Source of the DNA: a virus
Strand: one strand, 5' to 3'
DNA: 36,251 nt
Virus record (IMG/VR): IMGVR_UViG_3300042987_002718
Location: 1 to 36,251 of that record
This document shows positions 15,233-22,148 of the stretch, in pieces. The position numbers were made by a program, and so were the translations under genes. Under the pieces are notes generated by a model, which saw only the letters and a program-made list of their open reading frames with translations, did not search any database and had not been told where the DNA came from. Numbering within the stretch: the first letter of the stretch is position 1; the number at the start of each line of letters is the position of its first letter.

Positions 15233-15580
15233 ATGGAGTTGCGATTTGTCGGCACAGAATTGGGGCTACCGTCTGCTCCGGTGATTACTAATTTCCGTCC
15301 TGCGGTTGTTACGTTTGGCGGAGGATTACTGGTGACGGGGCGCGGCTTCCAGATTGTGACAGCAATCAAAATCAATGGACTAACACTAGATTATTTGACT
15401 GTTCTAAGCGACACGGCCGCTTTTGGCACGATTCCATCGGGGGCCACAACAGGGTTAATAGAGGTAGTCAATAGCCTAGGGATTGCCGTTAGCAGTGAGG
15501 ATTGCATCGTAGATCCCAATAATATCTATGAATGGTTTCGGCTTTACGCTCAGCCTGAAGATTTCCTATTCAAGTTGTAG
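15233..15580 (+). CDS. IPT/TIG (Ig-like) domain protein
   Basis: 115 aa. Residues 14-90 (APVITNFRPAVVTFGGGLLVTGRGFQIVTAIKINGL...) form an IPT/TIG fold, an immunoglobulin-like surface-binding domain often found on phage virions. The short tail NNIYEWFRLYAQPEDFLFKL may be an anchoring peptide. A second IPT domain sits at the end of the tail-tip protein (22141-24573), so the phage uses the fold twice. Confidence 0.65.
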   Translation: MELRFVGTELGLPSAPVITNFRPAVVTFGGGLLVTGRGFQIVTAIKINGLTLDYLTVLSDTAAFGTIPSGATTGLIEVVNSLGIAVSSEDCIVDPNNIYEWFRLYAQPEDFLFKL

Positions 15581-15588
15581 GAGTTGTC

Positions 15589-15771
15589 ATGCCATCACAC
15601 AACGCCAGACCTGTCAGAAATACAATCACAGGGGAAATCTATCCCTCGATTACCTCTGCCACCGCTGAAACCGGATTCTGTAGAAATTCGATTCAGTATT
15701 GGCTAAATAAATCCTTGTCTGGTAAGCCTTCTGATTGGGAGTACGTCAATGGCTCTGCCCCGACGGGATAG
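15589..15771 (+). CDS. NUMOD1-like small DNA-binding protein
   Basis: 60 aa. VRNTITGEIYPSITSATAETGFCRNSIQYWLNKS resembles the NUMOD1 helix-turn-helix (TGE-Y-S-x-x-A pattern) that usually accompanies homing endonucleases. Here it stands alone, so it may be a regulator or a leftover of a selfish element. Good Shine-Dalgarno-like AGGAG precedes it. Overlaps the next gene by 23 bases. Confidence 0.55.
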   Translation: MPSHNARPVRNTITGEIYPSITSATAETGFCRNSIQYWLNKSLSGKPSDWEYVNGSAPTG

Positions 15772-16057
15772 ACGAGACCGGCTCAAGGAATTCTTTGAGG
15801 ATAGCTCTGGCTTTTATTCGATGGTGCGCCTAGGTTATTTCATCAGTTTGTGCCTATCTGGCTTCGTCGTCATCACCTGTACCCTCCGGGGCCAACCGAA
15901 TCAAGCGACGGAACTGGTTCTAGTGCTAAATGGTGTTGGGGCCGCTGGCAAAGTGATTCAGAAACAAGTGGAGGAAAAAAATGGCAACCCGGCTGGAGAT
16001 TCTACAGGGGGCCTTGGCCCAGTTGGCGACGATTACCCTAGCCAACGATTTCAGTAG
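15749..16057 (+). CDS. small membrane protein (holin candidate)
   Basis: 102 aa. After a charged N-terminus (RRDRRDRLKEFF), residues about 25-45 (MVRLGYFISLCLSGFVVITC) form a clear membrane segment and about 54-70 (ATELVLVLNGVGAAGKV) a weaker second one. The tail is polar. Size and topology fit a holin-like or inner-membrane phage protein, but it is far from the endolysin (21.4 kb). Its 3' end overlaps the tail terminator gene by 77 bases. Confidence 0.5.
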   Translation: MALPRRDRRDRLKEFFEDSSGFYSMVRLGYFISLCLSGFVVITCTLRGQPNQATELVLVLNGVGAAGKVIQKQVEEKNGNPAGDSTGGLGPVGDDYPSQRFQ

Positions 16058-16403
16058 TGATATTGGGCTAAATACCGTCTATTGGGATGTTTACGATCAG
16101 GACTACAATGGCCCTGCGACGGTGACGATTCGGGATGCCGAGGAAGATACCGATAAGGTGAATCAATACCGCCAGACGTTGCACCTAGAGGTTGAAGCCA
16201 TCCGCTATTCAACCCAGGCTAATAAGTTGGCAGATGGCTTGGCCCTGTTGGCAGATCTTAAACAGGTTTTGATTACTGATTCCTGGGCCGGCCCTGGGGT
16301 GATTGTGCGGCCTACGGGAAACAGCAAGGACATTGAGGGCAAAGGCAAGCAGGCTATCCGGGTGACGCTGATGATTGATGTTGAATACCGAGAAGATGCC
16401 TAG
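15981..16403 (+). CDS. tail terminator / tail completion protein
   Basis: 140 aa. Begins ATRLEILQGALAQL and has a beta-rich middle (YWDVYDQDYNGPATVTIRDAEED, TLHLEVEAIRY) and a C-terminal strand (AIRVTLMIDVEYRED). This is the layout of gpU-like tail terminators, which cap the tail tube. Strong GGAGG at 15970-15974 upstream. Position, just before the tail-tube gene, supports the call. Overlaps a convergent minus-strand gene by 4 bases. Confidence 0.65.
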   Translation: MATRLEILQGALAQLATITLANDFSSDIGLNTVYWDVYDQDYNGPATVTIRDAEEDTDKVNQYRQTLHLEVEAIRYSTQANKLADGLALLADLKQVLITDSWAGPGVIVRPTGNSKDIEGKGKQAIRVTLMIDVEYREDA

Positions 16404-16939
16404 TCGAAGTCCTTGTGTCGGTGGCGGAATAACTTGATTTCCACTGGGCAATTGAGATAGTGGGACAACACTACCGAAAGCTCTGAATCGATCCGAGACA
16501 GAAACTCAGAATCATAGCGATAGGTGGCATGAACCGCCGCGCTTAGCTCTTTGGTGACAACCTCTAAATGATCAATGTTGGATTTTATTGATTTGAATCG
16601 AGCATCGTTTTCGTCGGATTGCCGAGAGACGTAATCAATTTGGATTGAAACCTTCTCTATTTTGAGGTCTATCTGAGTTTGCAGGATCTGAATTTCCTTG
16701 CTGATAATGCCTGACATCTCAGCGATCAAAACGTCCTTAAATTCCTCTCGGCCTAGCTTGGCTTCGTTTTGAGTGGTGCGTCTCACCCAGAGCAACAGTC
16801 CCCCAAGAATAGGCAATAGCAGGGCCACAATGACATCTGGCTCAGTGGCTTTATACAACCAGGCAACGACGGGATGCGGGGGCGGTTGATTCGGGGCGGG
16901 AGTAAACGCCAAACTGGCCCAGAGGAGGAGTCCAAACAT
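16400..16939 (-). CDS. membrane-anchored coiled-coil protein (moron)
   Basis: 179 aa on the strand opposite to its neighbours. An N-terminal hydrophobic segment (MFGLLLWASLAF) and a second (DVIVALLLPILGGLLLWV, about 36-53) are followed by a long helical coiled coil (about 60-145; EIQILQTQIDLKIEKVSIQ...). It could be an envelope protein that blocks superinfection, or a lysis-associated protein. Inserted between tail terminator and tail-tube genes, so it is likely a moron. No family recognised. Confidence 0.6.
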   Translation of the reverse strand: MFGLLLWASLAFTPAPNQPPPHPVVAWLYKATEPDVIVALLLPILGGLLLWVRRTTQNEAKLGREEFKDVLIAEMSGIISKEIQILQTQIDLKIEKVSIQIDYVSRQSDENDARFKSIKSNIDHLEVVTKELSAAVHATYRYDSEFLSRIDSELSVVLSHYLNCPVEIKLFRHRHKDFD

Positions 16940-16985
16940 GATGCAAGTGATTGAAAATCCTGCTCTATTTTCGGTTTAGCCATAT

Positions 16986-17001
16986 TGTCTAAATCCACAA
17001 T
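16986..17001 (+). promoter_or_regulatory. dispersed 16-bp motif, copy 6
   Basis: Reads TGTCTAAATCCACAAT, 15 of 16 matches to the consensus. It lies between the start of the minus-strand moron and the tail-tube gene, and 27 bases before the tail-tube ATG. Confidence 0.6.
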
Positions 17002-17028
17002 CAGGATCGTTGAAGTTGGTGGAGAGCC

Positions 17029-17586
17029 ATGGCGAATCGGTATTTTAGGGGGCAGGGCCGGATCTTTGTCGGCACCCGCGATGTGGATGGGGAACCCGTC
17101 TCCCTGCGTGACATTGGGAACTGTCCTGAGTTGATGATCGAGACAACCCAGGATGTAGTTGAGCACAAGGAATCCCAGACCGGGGAGCGTCGGGTGGATT
17201 TGCGGATTTATACCAGTACCGCAGTAAACATCATGTTTACCTGTGAGAATACGGAAAAAGAAAACTGGCAACTTGCCTTTCAGGGCGCGTTAGGGGCCAG
17301 TGGTGCCACTGAGGTAATCGAGGCGTTCAATGCTCCTCGGGTGGATTATTATATTCGCTTTGAAGGGCTAAACACGGTCGAGAACAAGAACGAGGTGACT
17401 GTTGATATGTTCAAAGTCTCCCTGGAATCGGCCCAACAGATTGCTTTGATTGGGGATGATTTGGTGACTTTCCAGCTTCGTGGTTCTGTTCTGTACGACG
17501 AACTACATGAAGACGTTGGGGGTTTCTTTACTGTCACCCAGAAAGATTTGACCTACGTTGCTCCTGCTCCACCTCCAGGGCCCTAG
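17029..17586 (+). CDS. major tail tube protein
   Basis: 185 aa. Opens with RYFRGQGRIFVGTRDVDGEPVSLRDIGNCPE, a typical siphophage tail-tube start, followed by beta-rich stretches (RRVDLRIYTSTAVNIMF, YYIRFEGLNT, VTVDMFKVSLESAQQIALIGDDLVTFQLRG). Ends with a Pro-rich tail. Directly followed by a terminator, in keeping with high, separate expression. A dispersed motif is located 27 bases upstream, and GGAGA precedes the ATG. Confidence 0.85.
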   Translation: MANRYFRGQGRIFVGTRDVDGEPVSLRDIGNCPELMIETTQDVVEHKESQTGERRVDLRIYTSTAVNIMFTCENTEKENWQLAFQGALGASGATEVIEAFNAPRVDYYIRFEGLNTVENKNEVTVDMFKVSLESAQQIALIGDDLVTFQLRGSVLYDELHEDVGGFFTVTQKDLTYVAPAPPPGP

Positions 17587-17604
17587 ATTCCCTCCTAGTA
17601 GTGC

Positions 17605-17632
17605 GGTGGTCTCTGGGCCACCTTCCTTTTTT
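17605..17632 (+). terminator. intrinsic terminator after tail-tube gene
   Basis: GGTGG (17605-17609) pairs with CCACC (17618-17622) around an 8-nt loop and is followed by TTCCTTTTTT. A short stem, so it is probably partial, which would give more tail-tube than chaperone mRNA. Confidence 0.6.
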
Positions 17633-17655
17633 CAATTATCCAATTCCTATTTTTT

Positions 17656-18114
17656 ATGGCAGATAAGCTAAAAGTCCTTATTCCGAGCCAGTCCTACGAC
17701 ACATCTATCGGCAAAGTTACGCTGGCCCCTTTCAAATTTAAGCAATTTCCTCTGGCCTTAAAGTTAGTTGAGCGCTACTCAGAAATTATCTTTGGGGAGA
17801 AGACGGAAATCATCGAGGGCCAGTCTGTCAGTGTTCCCAAGTCGGGTACGGATATTGCGCGTGAAATCTTTGCCAAGTCTGAAGCCGATGAGACCTATGC
17901 CGTGCTGTCGGACATTGGGGAAATGCTGGCCCTGGTATCCGGTGGAACCTTGACGGATCTCGATGATCTTGGCTATGACGAAGTGGTGGCCCTGTTGATT
18001 GAGGTGATCCAAATGAATCTGGATTTTTTCAGCCGGATCGGGAAGCGACTGAGTACCAAGGGGCCCGACGATACGGAAAAACCGAAGACTGGCATATCCG
18101 CATCAGCCGCTTAA
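17656..18114 (+). CDS. tail assembly chaperone, short (G-like) product
   Basis: 152 aa unshifted product. The domain (KLKVLIPSQSYDTSIGKVTLAPFKFKQFPLALKLVERY...) followed by a helical part (LGYDEVVALLIEVIQMNLDFFSRI) matches siphophage G-type chaperones that coat the tape measure during tail assembly. The last ~25 residues (KGPDDTEKPKTGISASAA) are low complexity, as is common downstream of the frameshift site. No clear Shine-Dalgarno. Confidence 0.75.
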   Translation: MADKLKVLIPSQSYDTSIGKVTLAPFKFKQFPLALKLVERYSEIIFGEKTEIIEGQSVSVPKSGTDIAREIFAKSEADETYAVLSDIGEMLALVSGGTLTDLDDLGYDEVVALLIEVIQMNLDFFSRIGKRLSTKGPDDTEKPKTGISASAA

Positions 18115-18296
18115 TCCGATTCGGTCATTCCTGGCATGAAATCCAAGACTATACCCTGGCCCAGATTCAGGCTTTTCTAGAGGCCGCTAGCAAGCTGGAG
18201 TTAGAGGAACGGCGTAATGCCCTGCTGGAAAATGCGATCAGTAGCCAGGGGGATCAGAAGGCCATCAAGAAGGCCGTGAAGCAATTGGAGCCTTGA
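17656..18296 (+). CDS. tail assembly chaperone, -1 frameshift (G-T-like) product
   Basis: A second coding frame, one base back from the G-like frame, is open from inside that gene to a TGA at 18294-18296. It encodes TEDWHIRISRLIRFGHSWHEIQDYTLAQIQAFLEAASKLE, a pattern typical of the T part of lambda-like G-T chaperones. A canonical slippery heptamer T-TTT-TTC in the right frame lies at 18024-18030. A second, less regular site (GGAAAAA at 18075-18081) is closer to the stop. The T part has no start codon or ribosome site of its own. Its last 32 bases overlap the convergent oxygenase gene. Confidence 0.7.
18024..18030 (+). other. -1 ribosomal frameshift heptamer
   Basis: TTTTTTC read as T-TTT-TTC in the chaperone frame, fitting the X-XXY-YYZ rule. 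Slipping here leads into an open -1 frame that runs to 18296. The alternative GGAAAAA site further down would also join the frames. Confidence 0.6.
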
Positions 18297-18855
18297 TGAT
18301 CTGCCAGAGTGTTAGGGCGTATTTGATCCCTTGCTTGATTGGCTTGGCTTCGTGGAGTGTTTGGTCGTTGGTGGCAGAGTCGTAATCATATCGAAAGGAG
18401 AGTAGTCTCCCTACCTGTGGCGCTACCCCAAATTTAAGCTTAGGGAAATAGGTCTCACCGCCAGCCTCAACATCGGACAAATAGATCACAAACGTCCTGA
18501 CTCGTTGATGATTTAGAGCGTTCTTGTTGGACTGGGTGATGTAGTGATCGTAATGGGGCTTGTAATATTGCCCCTGTTCGTATCTCAGGAATTGTGGGGT
18601 TTGGAACTGGCCCTTATCTAACCCAAAGGCATCGTAAACCTTCTGAGCTATTTCTACCGCCACAGGGGCCAATTGTGTTGGTTGCCATTGATAGGAGTTT
18701 CTGTAATCACTCCGAATCCTCTGGCTAGTGGTCGGGTCTAAAACAGTCGAGGGGATGAGATTGGGCGCTATCCACTCGATCAAGGACTCGCAAAGCTCTC
18801 TCTCGATAAAGTTATCGATTACGAATACTTCAGGCTTTTCGGAGAGCAGTTCCAT
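18265..18855 (-). CDS. 2-oxoglutarate/Fe(II) oxygenase (prolyl 4-hydroxylase type)
   Basis: 196 aa. The iron ligands are visible as His101-Tyr-Asp103 in KPHYDHY and His168 in QTLHEAKP, with Lys178 ten residues on for 2-oxoglutarate, the P4Hc pattern. The N-terminus (EVFVIDNFIERELCESLIEW) is the usual start of this fold. It would hydroxylate a protein or small-molecule substrate; cyanophages often carry such genes. ATG at 18855 is chosen because the upstream extension enters the promoter of the divergent antirepressor gene and looks non-coding. The 3' end overlaps the chaperone gene by 32 bases, so it was inserted tightly as a moron. Confidence 0.85.
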   Translation of the reverse strand: MELLSEKPEVFVIDNFIERELCESLIEWIAPNLIPSTVLDPTTSQRIRSDYRNSYQWQPTQLAPVAVEIAQKVYDAFGLDKGQFQTPQFLRYEQGQYYKPHYDHYITQSNKNALNHQRVRTFVIYLSDVEAGGETYFPKLKFGVAPQVGRLLSFRYDYDSATNDQTLHEAKPIKQGIKYALTLWQIIKAPIASRPS

Positions 18856-18900
18856 TTTATTAACCGATTTCACCCGAGCATGACAATGTTTTGGTAATGA

Positions 18901-18923
18901 TAGCAATATTTCATTGCTACAAT
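18901..18923 (+). promoter_or_regulatory. promoter with palindromic operator, antirepressor-like gene 1
   Basis: TAGCAAT (18901-18907) and ATTGCTA (18913-18919) form a perfect 7-bp inverted repeat with a 5-bp spacer, a likely dimer-binding operator. It overlaps a -10-like TACAAT (18918-18923). The core TTCATTGCTACAAT recurs at 28839 and, with changes, on the minus strand at 30973. No good -35 box is seen. Confidence 0.55.
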
Positions 18924-18937
18924 AGGGAAATTCAAAA

Positions 18938-18987
18938 GCCCTCGCGGGATGACCGTCCCCAGGGCCAGTAACACCTAAACAGCAGGT
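18938..18987 (+). ncRNA. structured 5' leader, copy 1
   Basis: Two predicted hairpins lie between promoter and ATG (18995). The first has an outer stem GCCCT/AGGGC (18938-18942/18961-18965) and an inner stem GGGA/TCCC (18946-18949/18956-18959) with a 6-nt loop. The second is ACCT/AGGT (18973-18976/18984-18987). Copy 2 at 28867 keeps the same geometry while the inner stem differs on both sides, supporting a real RNA structure. It may control translation or attenuation, or bind a protein. Confidence 0.6.
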
Positions 18988-18994
18988 ATCACCC

Positions 18995-19822
18995 ATGACA
19001 AGCATTGTAAAACAAGACATCGCCAACCTGATTGACGGATGGTTAGAGGCAGAATCAAAGGGCGTTCAGTTCCCAGTTCCTTTTGATTTGGCATGGCAAA
19101 TTGCCGGATACAGCCGCAAAGACTCAGCTAAGCGTAAACTCCCCAAATCCAGTCAGGGCAAGGTTTACCACATTTCGGTGGAAAACCCATCTATCGAAGG
19201 GGGTCGCCCTCGGGAAGTGATAACGCTATCCTGTGATGGACTAAAACATCTCTGCTTGATGGCCGAGACAGAGCAGGGTGATCAAATTCGTCAGTATTTC
19301 ATCGAGGCAGAGAAGAATTGGCGATTAGTCCAAGAGCGCTACCCGTCCATTGCCCATGAAATGGAGCTTATGAAGCTTCGCAATGAGGGGCTGATGTTGG
19401 AGGCTCAGAAGGAAATGGCGATAGCCCAAGCCAAGCAAGCGGATCTAGCCCTAACTCAATTTCGCCATACCATCGTCAATACTTGCCCCGAGCCGGTACA
19501 ACAGAAAATTCTGGGATTTAGTGTCGTCGAGAAGGTGGAATACCGGGATCGCATCATCCTTGGTGATGAAGTCGTTAATGATGGCGGTACTGTTACCAAA
19601 ACTTATCTTTGTGACCGCTATGGCTTCAAGACCAAGAGCGGCAAGCCTGACTACAAAGCCCTTAACCTGTTTCTGGCTCAGACTGGCTTAGAATCGCTCT
19701 CTGATGCCTGGCAACTATCCGCCTATGTTCAAGAATCTCAACAACTGAAGCGGGAATACCTGGGCGAACTAGACCGCCGATTTCATCAGGTACAGTCGAG
19801 GCAATTGTTTCTAGGGGAATAG
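18995..19822 (+). CDS. phage antirepressor-like protein (AntA/BRO type)
   Basis: 275 aa. The N-terminal ~110 residues (LAWQIAGYSRKDSAKRKLPKS, VITLSCDGLKHLCLMAETEQGDQIRQYFIEAEKNWR) have the pattern of AntA/BRO/MSV199-type DNA-binding domains. A helical Glu/Gln/Ala-rich linker (about 125-160) follows, then a C-terminal domain (YLCDRYGFKTKSGKPDYKALNLFLAQTGLESL). Likely counters a repressor or acts as a regulator. Its promoter, leader and first 7 codons (MTSIVKQ) are repeated at a second antirepressor-like gene at 28931. The upstream palindrome suggests it is itself repressed. Confidence 0.7.
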   Translation: MTSIVKQDIANLIDGWLEAESKGVQFPVPFDLAWQIAGYSRKDSAKRKLPKSSQGKVYHISVENPSIEGGRPREVITLSCDGLKHLCLMAETEQGDQIRQYFIEAEKNWRLVQERYPSIAHEMELMKLRNEGLMLEAQKEMAIAQAKQADLALTQFRHTIVNTCPEPVQQKILGFSVVEKVEYRDRIILGDEVVNDGGTVTKTYLCDRYGFKTKSGKPDYKALNLFLAQTGLESLSDAWQLSAYVQESQQLKREYLGELDRRFHQVQSRQLFLGE

Positions 19823-19825
19823 GAC

Positions 19826-20125
19826 TTATCCCAACTGGGCAACCAAGACAACGATTAATCCAAAGCAGATACCAATAAAAGCCCAGCCAATGTTAATTAG
19901 CCAATAATTCCAGTCATTTAGCCTTGTTTCAATGTTTGAGAGGCTGGATAGGGATTTCTCCCTTTTGGCTAGTTCAGACTCGATGTTTTTAGTTGAAATA
20001 CTCATTCCGTCTAAAGACGAACTTATTTCTTCTAAAGACGATTTGATGCCTTGTAGCTGGGCAATGGTTTTCTCTATGTGAGACGAAAAAAGGGTTTTTA
20101 TTTCTTCAATCTCTGGATTGCTCAT
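19826..20125 (-). CDS. coiled-coil protein with C-terminal membrane anchor
   Basis: 99 aa, convergent with the antirepressor-like gene. Residues about 1-70 are a coiled coil with heptad-like pattern (ISSSLDGMSISTKNIESELAKREKSLSSLSNIETRL). Residues about 77-96 (IGWAFIGICFGLIVVLVAQL) are a membrane segment. This topology and size match XhlA-like, holin-associated proteins, but also small superinfection proteins. It may be related functionally to the minus-strand coiled-coil protein at 16400. Confidence 0.6.
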   Translation of the reverse strand: MSNPEIEEIKTLFSSHIEKTIAQLQGIKSSLEEISSSLDGMSISTKNIESELAKREKSLSSLSNIETRLNDWNYWLINIGWAFIGICFGLIVVLVAQLG

Positions 20126-20209
20126 TTGAAATCCTTAGTAGTTCATTATGGTTGAATTTAAGACGATTGAATTTAAAGTCTATCTTAGTCCTTGGCAGGA
20201 GAAGTTGCA

Positions 20210-21160
20210 ATGAAAGGGCGGCGATTAACAACAGAAGAATTTATCCAAAGAGCAAGAGAGGTACATGGCGACAAATATGACTATTCGCAGACTGAATACA
20301 TCCACTCTCAAAAAAAGCTAAAAATCATTTGCCCTGAGCATGGCTTATTTGAACAAGATGCAATGAGTCACTTGAGAGGATGTGGATGCCGAAGTTGCGC
20401 CAAAGAAAAGATAATTGAAAAGAATAGTTTAAATACAAAAGAATTTATCCAAAGGGCGAAAGAGATACATGGTGACAAGTATGACTATTCACAGACCAAG
20501 TACACCAAGGCTCTCGAAAAACTAAAAATTATTTGCCCTAAGCATGGTGTGTTTGAGCAACTGGCAACTACCCACCTTAAGGGATCTGGTTGCCATGGTT
20601 GTGGCAGAGAAAAGATAAATGAAAAGAAAACCTCAAATACAAAAGAATTTATCCAAAGGGCAAAAGAGATACATGGTGACAAGTATGACTATTCACAGAC
20701 CAAGTACACTAAGGCTCTCGAAAAACTAAAAATCATTTGCCCTAAACATGGTGTATTTGAACAACAGGCAAGCGGGCACTTGCAGGGAGCTGGTTGCAGA
20801 AGTTGCCAAAAGACTGGCTTCGACCCAACTAAGCCCGGAGTGCTTTACTTGCTCAAGTTTGAGAAACATTTTGTCACGTTCTGGAAAATCGGGATAACTA
20901 ACCGCTCCCCCCGCAGTAGATTTGGGGCTGAGTTTGGTTTTGTCACTACTCAGCATACATGGGAATTTAAGACTGGCATTAATGCACAAGAGATAGAAAA
21001 GCGGGTACTCAAGAAATTTAGCAAGTATAAGTTTGATGACCTATTCTTGTTTTCCATCCTCGATAACGCCGGGGAAACAGAATGTTTTGCCCTTTCCCTG
21101 CCCTACAACAAGGTCATCTCCTTTGTTGAGCAACAAATAAATTCAGTTTGTCCGGGGTGA
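20210..21160 (+). CDS. GIY-YIG nuclease with three treble-clef zinc repeats
   Basis: 316 aa. Three tandem 68-residue units each read F-IQRA-E-HGDKYDYS-T-Y...LKIICP-HG-FEQ...H-G-GC-C, a zinc-binding treble-clef pattern typical of phage endonuclease accessory domains. The C-terminal ~105 residues (GVLYLLKFEKHFVTFWKIGITNRSPRSRF...GETECFALSLP) fit a GIY-YIG nuclease with Arg and Glu catalytic positions. Probably a free-standing homing-type or host-DNA nuclease. ATG at 20210 is chosen over the in-frame TTG at 20192 because AGGAGAAG lies 5 bases upstream. AT-richer than neighbours, consistent with recent arrival. Confidence 0.8.
   Translation: MKGRRLTTEEFIQRAREVHGDKYDYSQTEYIHSQKKLKIICPEHGLFEQDAMSHLRGCGCRSCAKEKIIEKNSLNTKEFIQRAKEIHGDKYDYSQTKYTKALEKLKIICPKHGVFEQLATTHLKGSGCHGCGREKINEKKTSNTKEFIQRAKEIHGDKYDYSQTKYTKALEKLKIICPKHGVFEQQASGHLQGAGCRSCQKTGFDPTKPGVLYLLKFEKHFVTFWKIGITNRSPRSRFGAEFGFVTTQHTWEFKTGINAQEIEKRVLKKFSKYKFDDLFLFSILDNAGETECFALSLPYNKVISFVEQQINSVCPG
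20227..20812 (+). repeat. 204-bp tandem repeats inside the GIY-YIG gene
   Basis: Three units start near 20227, 20431 and 20635. Units 2 and 3 are nearly identical over about 130 bases (most differences are silent), so the last duplication is recent. Unit 1 is more diverged. Confidence 0.85.
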
Positions 21161-21226
21161 GTGCCGGGCCTGTTGCTCGACCCTTCCTGCAATTTTGTAG
21201 AGGTTTGGGTGAACCCGGCTCTTTTA
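21158..21226 (+). terminator. possible terminator after GIY-YIG gene
   Basis: GCCGGG (21163-21168) can pair with CCCGGC (21214-21219), followed by TCTTTTATT. The loop is long (about 45 bases), so this is a weak call. Confidence 0.3.
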
Positions 21227-21254
21227 TTCTGCCTGATTCAAACAGGAAAAGGAA

Positions 21255-21377
21255 ATGAGTTTATTGATTCTATTTTTGTTGGCATCTGTGGCCTGTCCCC
21301 TCTGGTTTTTGGCTTCTGTCGCTGATATTCACCATCGAACCCTAATCGAGCTTGGGGACGAGGATGGCCCTGTCTAA
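21255..21377 (+). CDS. 40-aa single-span membrane protein (lysis accessory candidate)
   Basis: A short gene with a strong AGGAAAAGGA ribosome site (21243-21252). The product begins MSLLILFLLASVACPLWFLA, a single hydrophobic segment, followed by a polar acidic tail (DIHHRTLIELGDEDGPV). A Cys sits at position 14 in SVAC, which resembles but does not fully match a lipobox. It lies immediately upstream of the endolysin, so a small holin, spanin-like or release protein is plausible. Its TAA stop is part of a dispersed 16-bp motif. Confidence 0.5.
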   Translation: MSLLILFLLASVACPLWFLASVADIHHRTLIELGDEDGPV

Positions 21378-21386
21378 ATCCAGAAT
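21371..21386 (+). promoter_or_regulatory. dispersed 16-bp motif, copy 7 (consensus)
   Basis: Exact TGTCTAAATCCAGAAT. Overlaps the stop codon of the 40-aa gene and lies 24 bases before the endolysin ATG, so it could separate lysis gene control from the nuclease block. Confidence 0.65.
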
Positions 21387-21410
21387 GGGGAGGACATCCA
21401 GGGCCTGTTT

Positions 21411-22148
21411 ATGCAACTCCATCACCTGCTGAACATCGACGACCAGCCCCTTGGCCAACTCTCTGAGCCACAAGTCCGGGAACTGCAAACGGCCCTGGCG
21501 CATCTAGGCTATCCCGTGGGACAGATTGATGGACTGATTGGCCCAAGGACTCGGAACGCCTGGGCTGAGTTCAAAGAGGATATTTTTCAGGGGAAACCAG
21601 ACTGGATTGGCAAAGGTTCCGTCCAGGCATTGAAAGGGAAGCTACATAAGGGCGGAGAGCATGACTTCTCCACCAAAGAGGGAACCGTCAGGGCCATTAC
21701 TTTTGAGTGCCGACGGCAAGGAATTGGCCTGCCGACCCAGATGGCTTATGTCCTGGCCACCACGGAATGGGAGACTGCCCATACCTTTAAGCCGGTGCGA
21801 GAGGCCTATTGGAAAACCGAGGCTTGGAGAAAAGCTAATTTCCGCTACTGGCCTTACTACGGGCGCGGCTATGTCCAGCTAACCTGGCGCACCAATTACG
21901 AGAAATACAGTCGCATCTTGGGCATTGATTTGGTGAATAACCCGGATCTGGCAATGGATGGCAACGTGGCCCTGTTTATTCTGGTGCATGGCTTCAAAAC
22001 GGGGGCCTTTACCGGCCGCAAAATCACCGACTACATCAACGATTCAAAGATGGATTACGTCGGGGCCAGACGGTGTATCAACGGCACCGACAAGGCGCGG
22101 GAAATTGCAGAGCTGGCCCGACAGTGGAGAACCCGGTTAAATGGCTAA
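21411..22148 (+). CDS. endolysin: peptidoglycan-binding domain plus GH19 chitinase-like domain
   Basis: 245 aa. Residues about 18-72 (QVRELQTALAHLGYPVGQIDGLIGPRTRNAWAEF) form a PG_binding_1 domain. Residues about 85-240 form a glycoside hydrolase 19 fold with Glu119 in TTEWET as the likely acid, RYWPYYGRGYVQLTWRTNYEKY as the signature and NNPDLAMDGNVAL. GH19 phage lysins cut the peptidoglycan glycan strands at lysis. No signal peptide, so it needs a holin. Overlaps the tail-tip gene by 8 bases. Confidence 0.9.
   Translation: MQLHHLLNIDDQPLGQLSEPQVRELQTALAHLGYPVGQIDGLIGPRTRNAWAEFKEDIFQGKPDWIGKGSVQALKGKLHKGGEHDFSTKEGTVRAITFECRRQGIGLPTQMAYVLATTEWETAHTFKPVREAYWKTEAWRKANFRYWPYYGRGYVQLTWRTNYEKYSRILGIDLVNNPDLAMDGNVALFILVHGFKTGAFTGRKITDYINDSKMDYVGARRCINGTDKAREIAELARQWRTRLNG

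Noticed and set aside
18938-18987. Known cyanobacterial glutamine riboswitch (glnA type)
   Set aside because: The conserved core of that class as I remember it (GGACGGAAGUAGG-like segments) is absent.
20227-20812. CRISPR-like or VNTR repeat array
   Set aside because: The repeats are 204 bp, in frame, and encode zinc-binding units of one protein; there are no short repeats with unique spacers.
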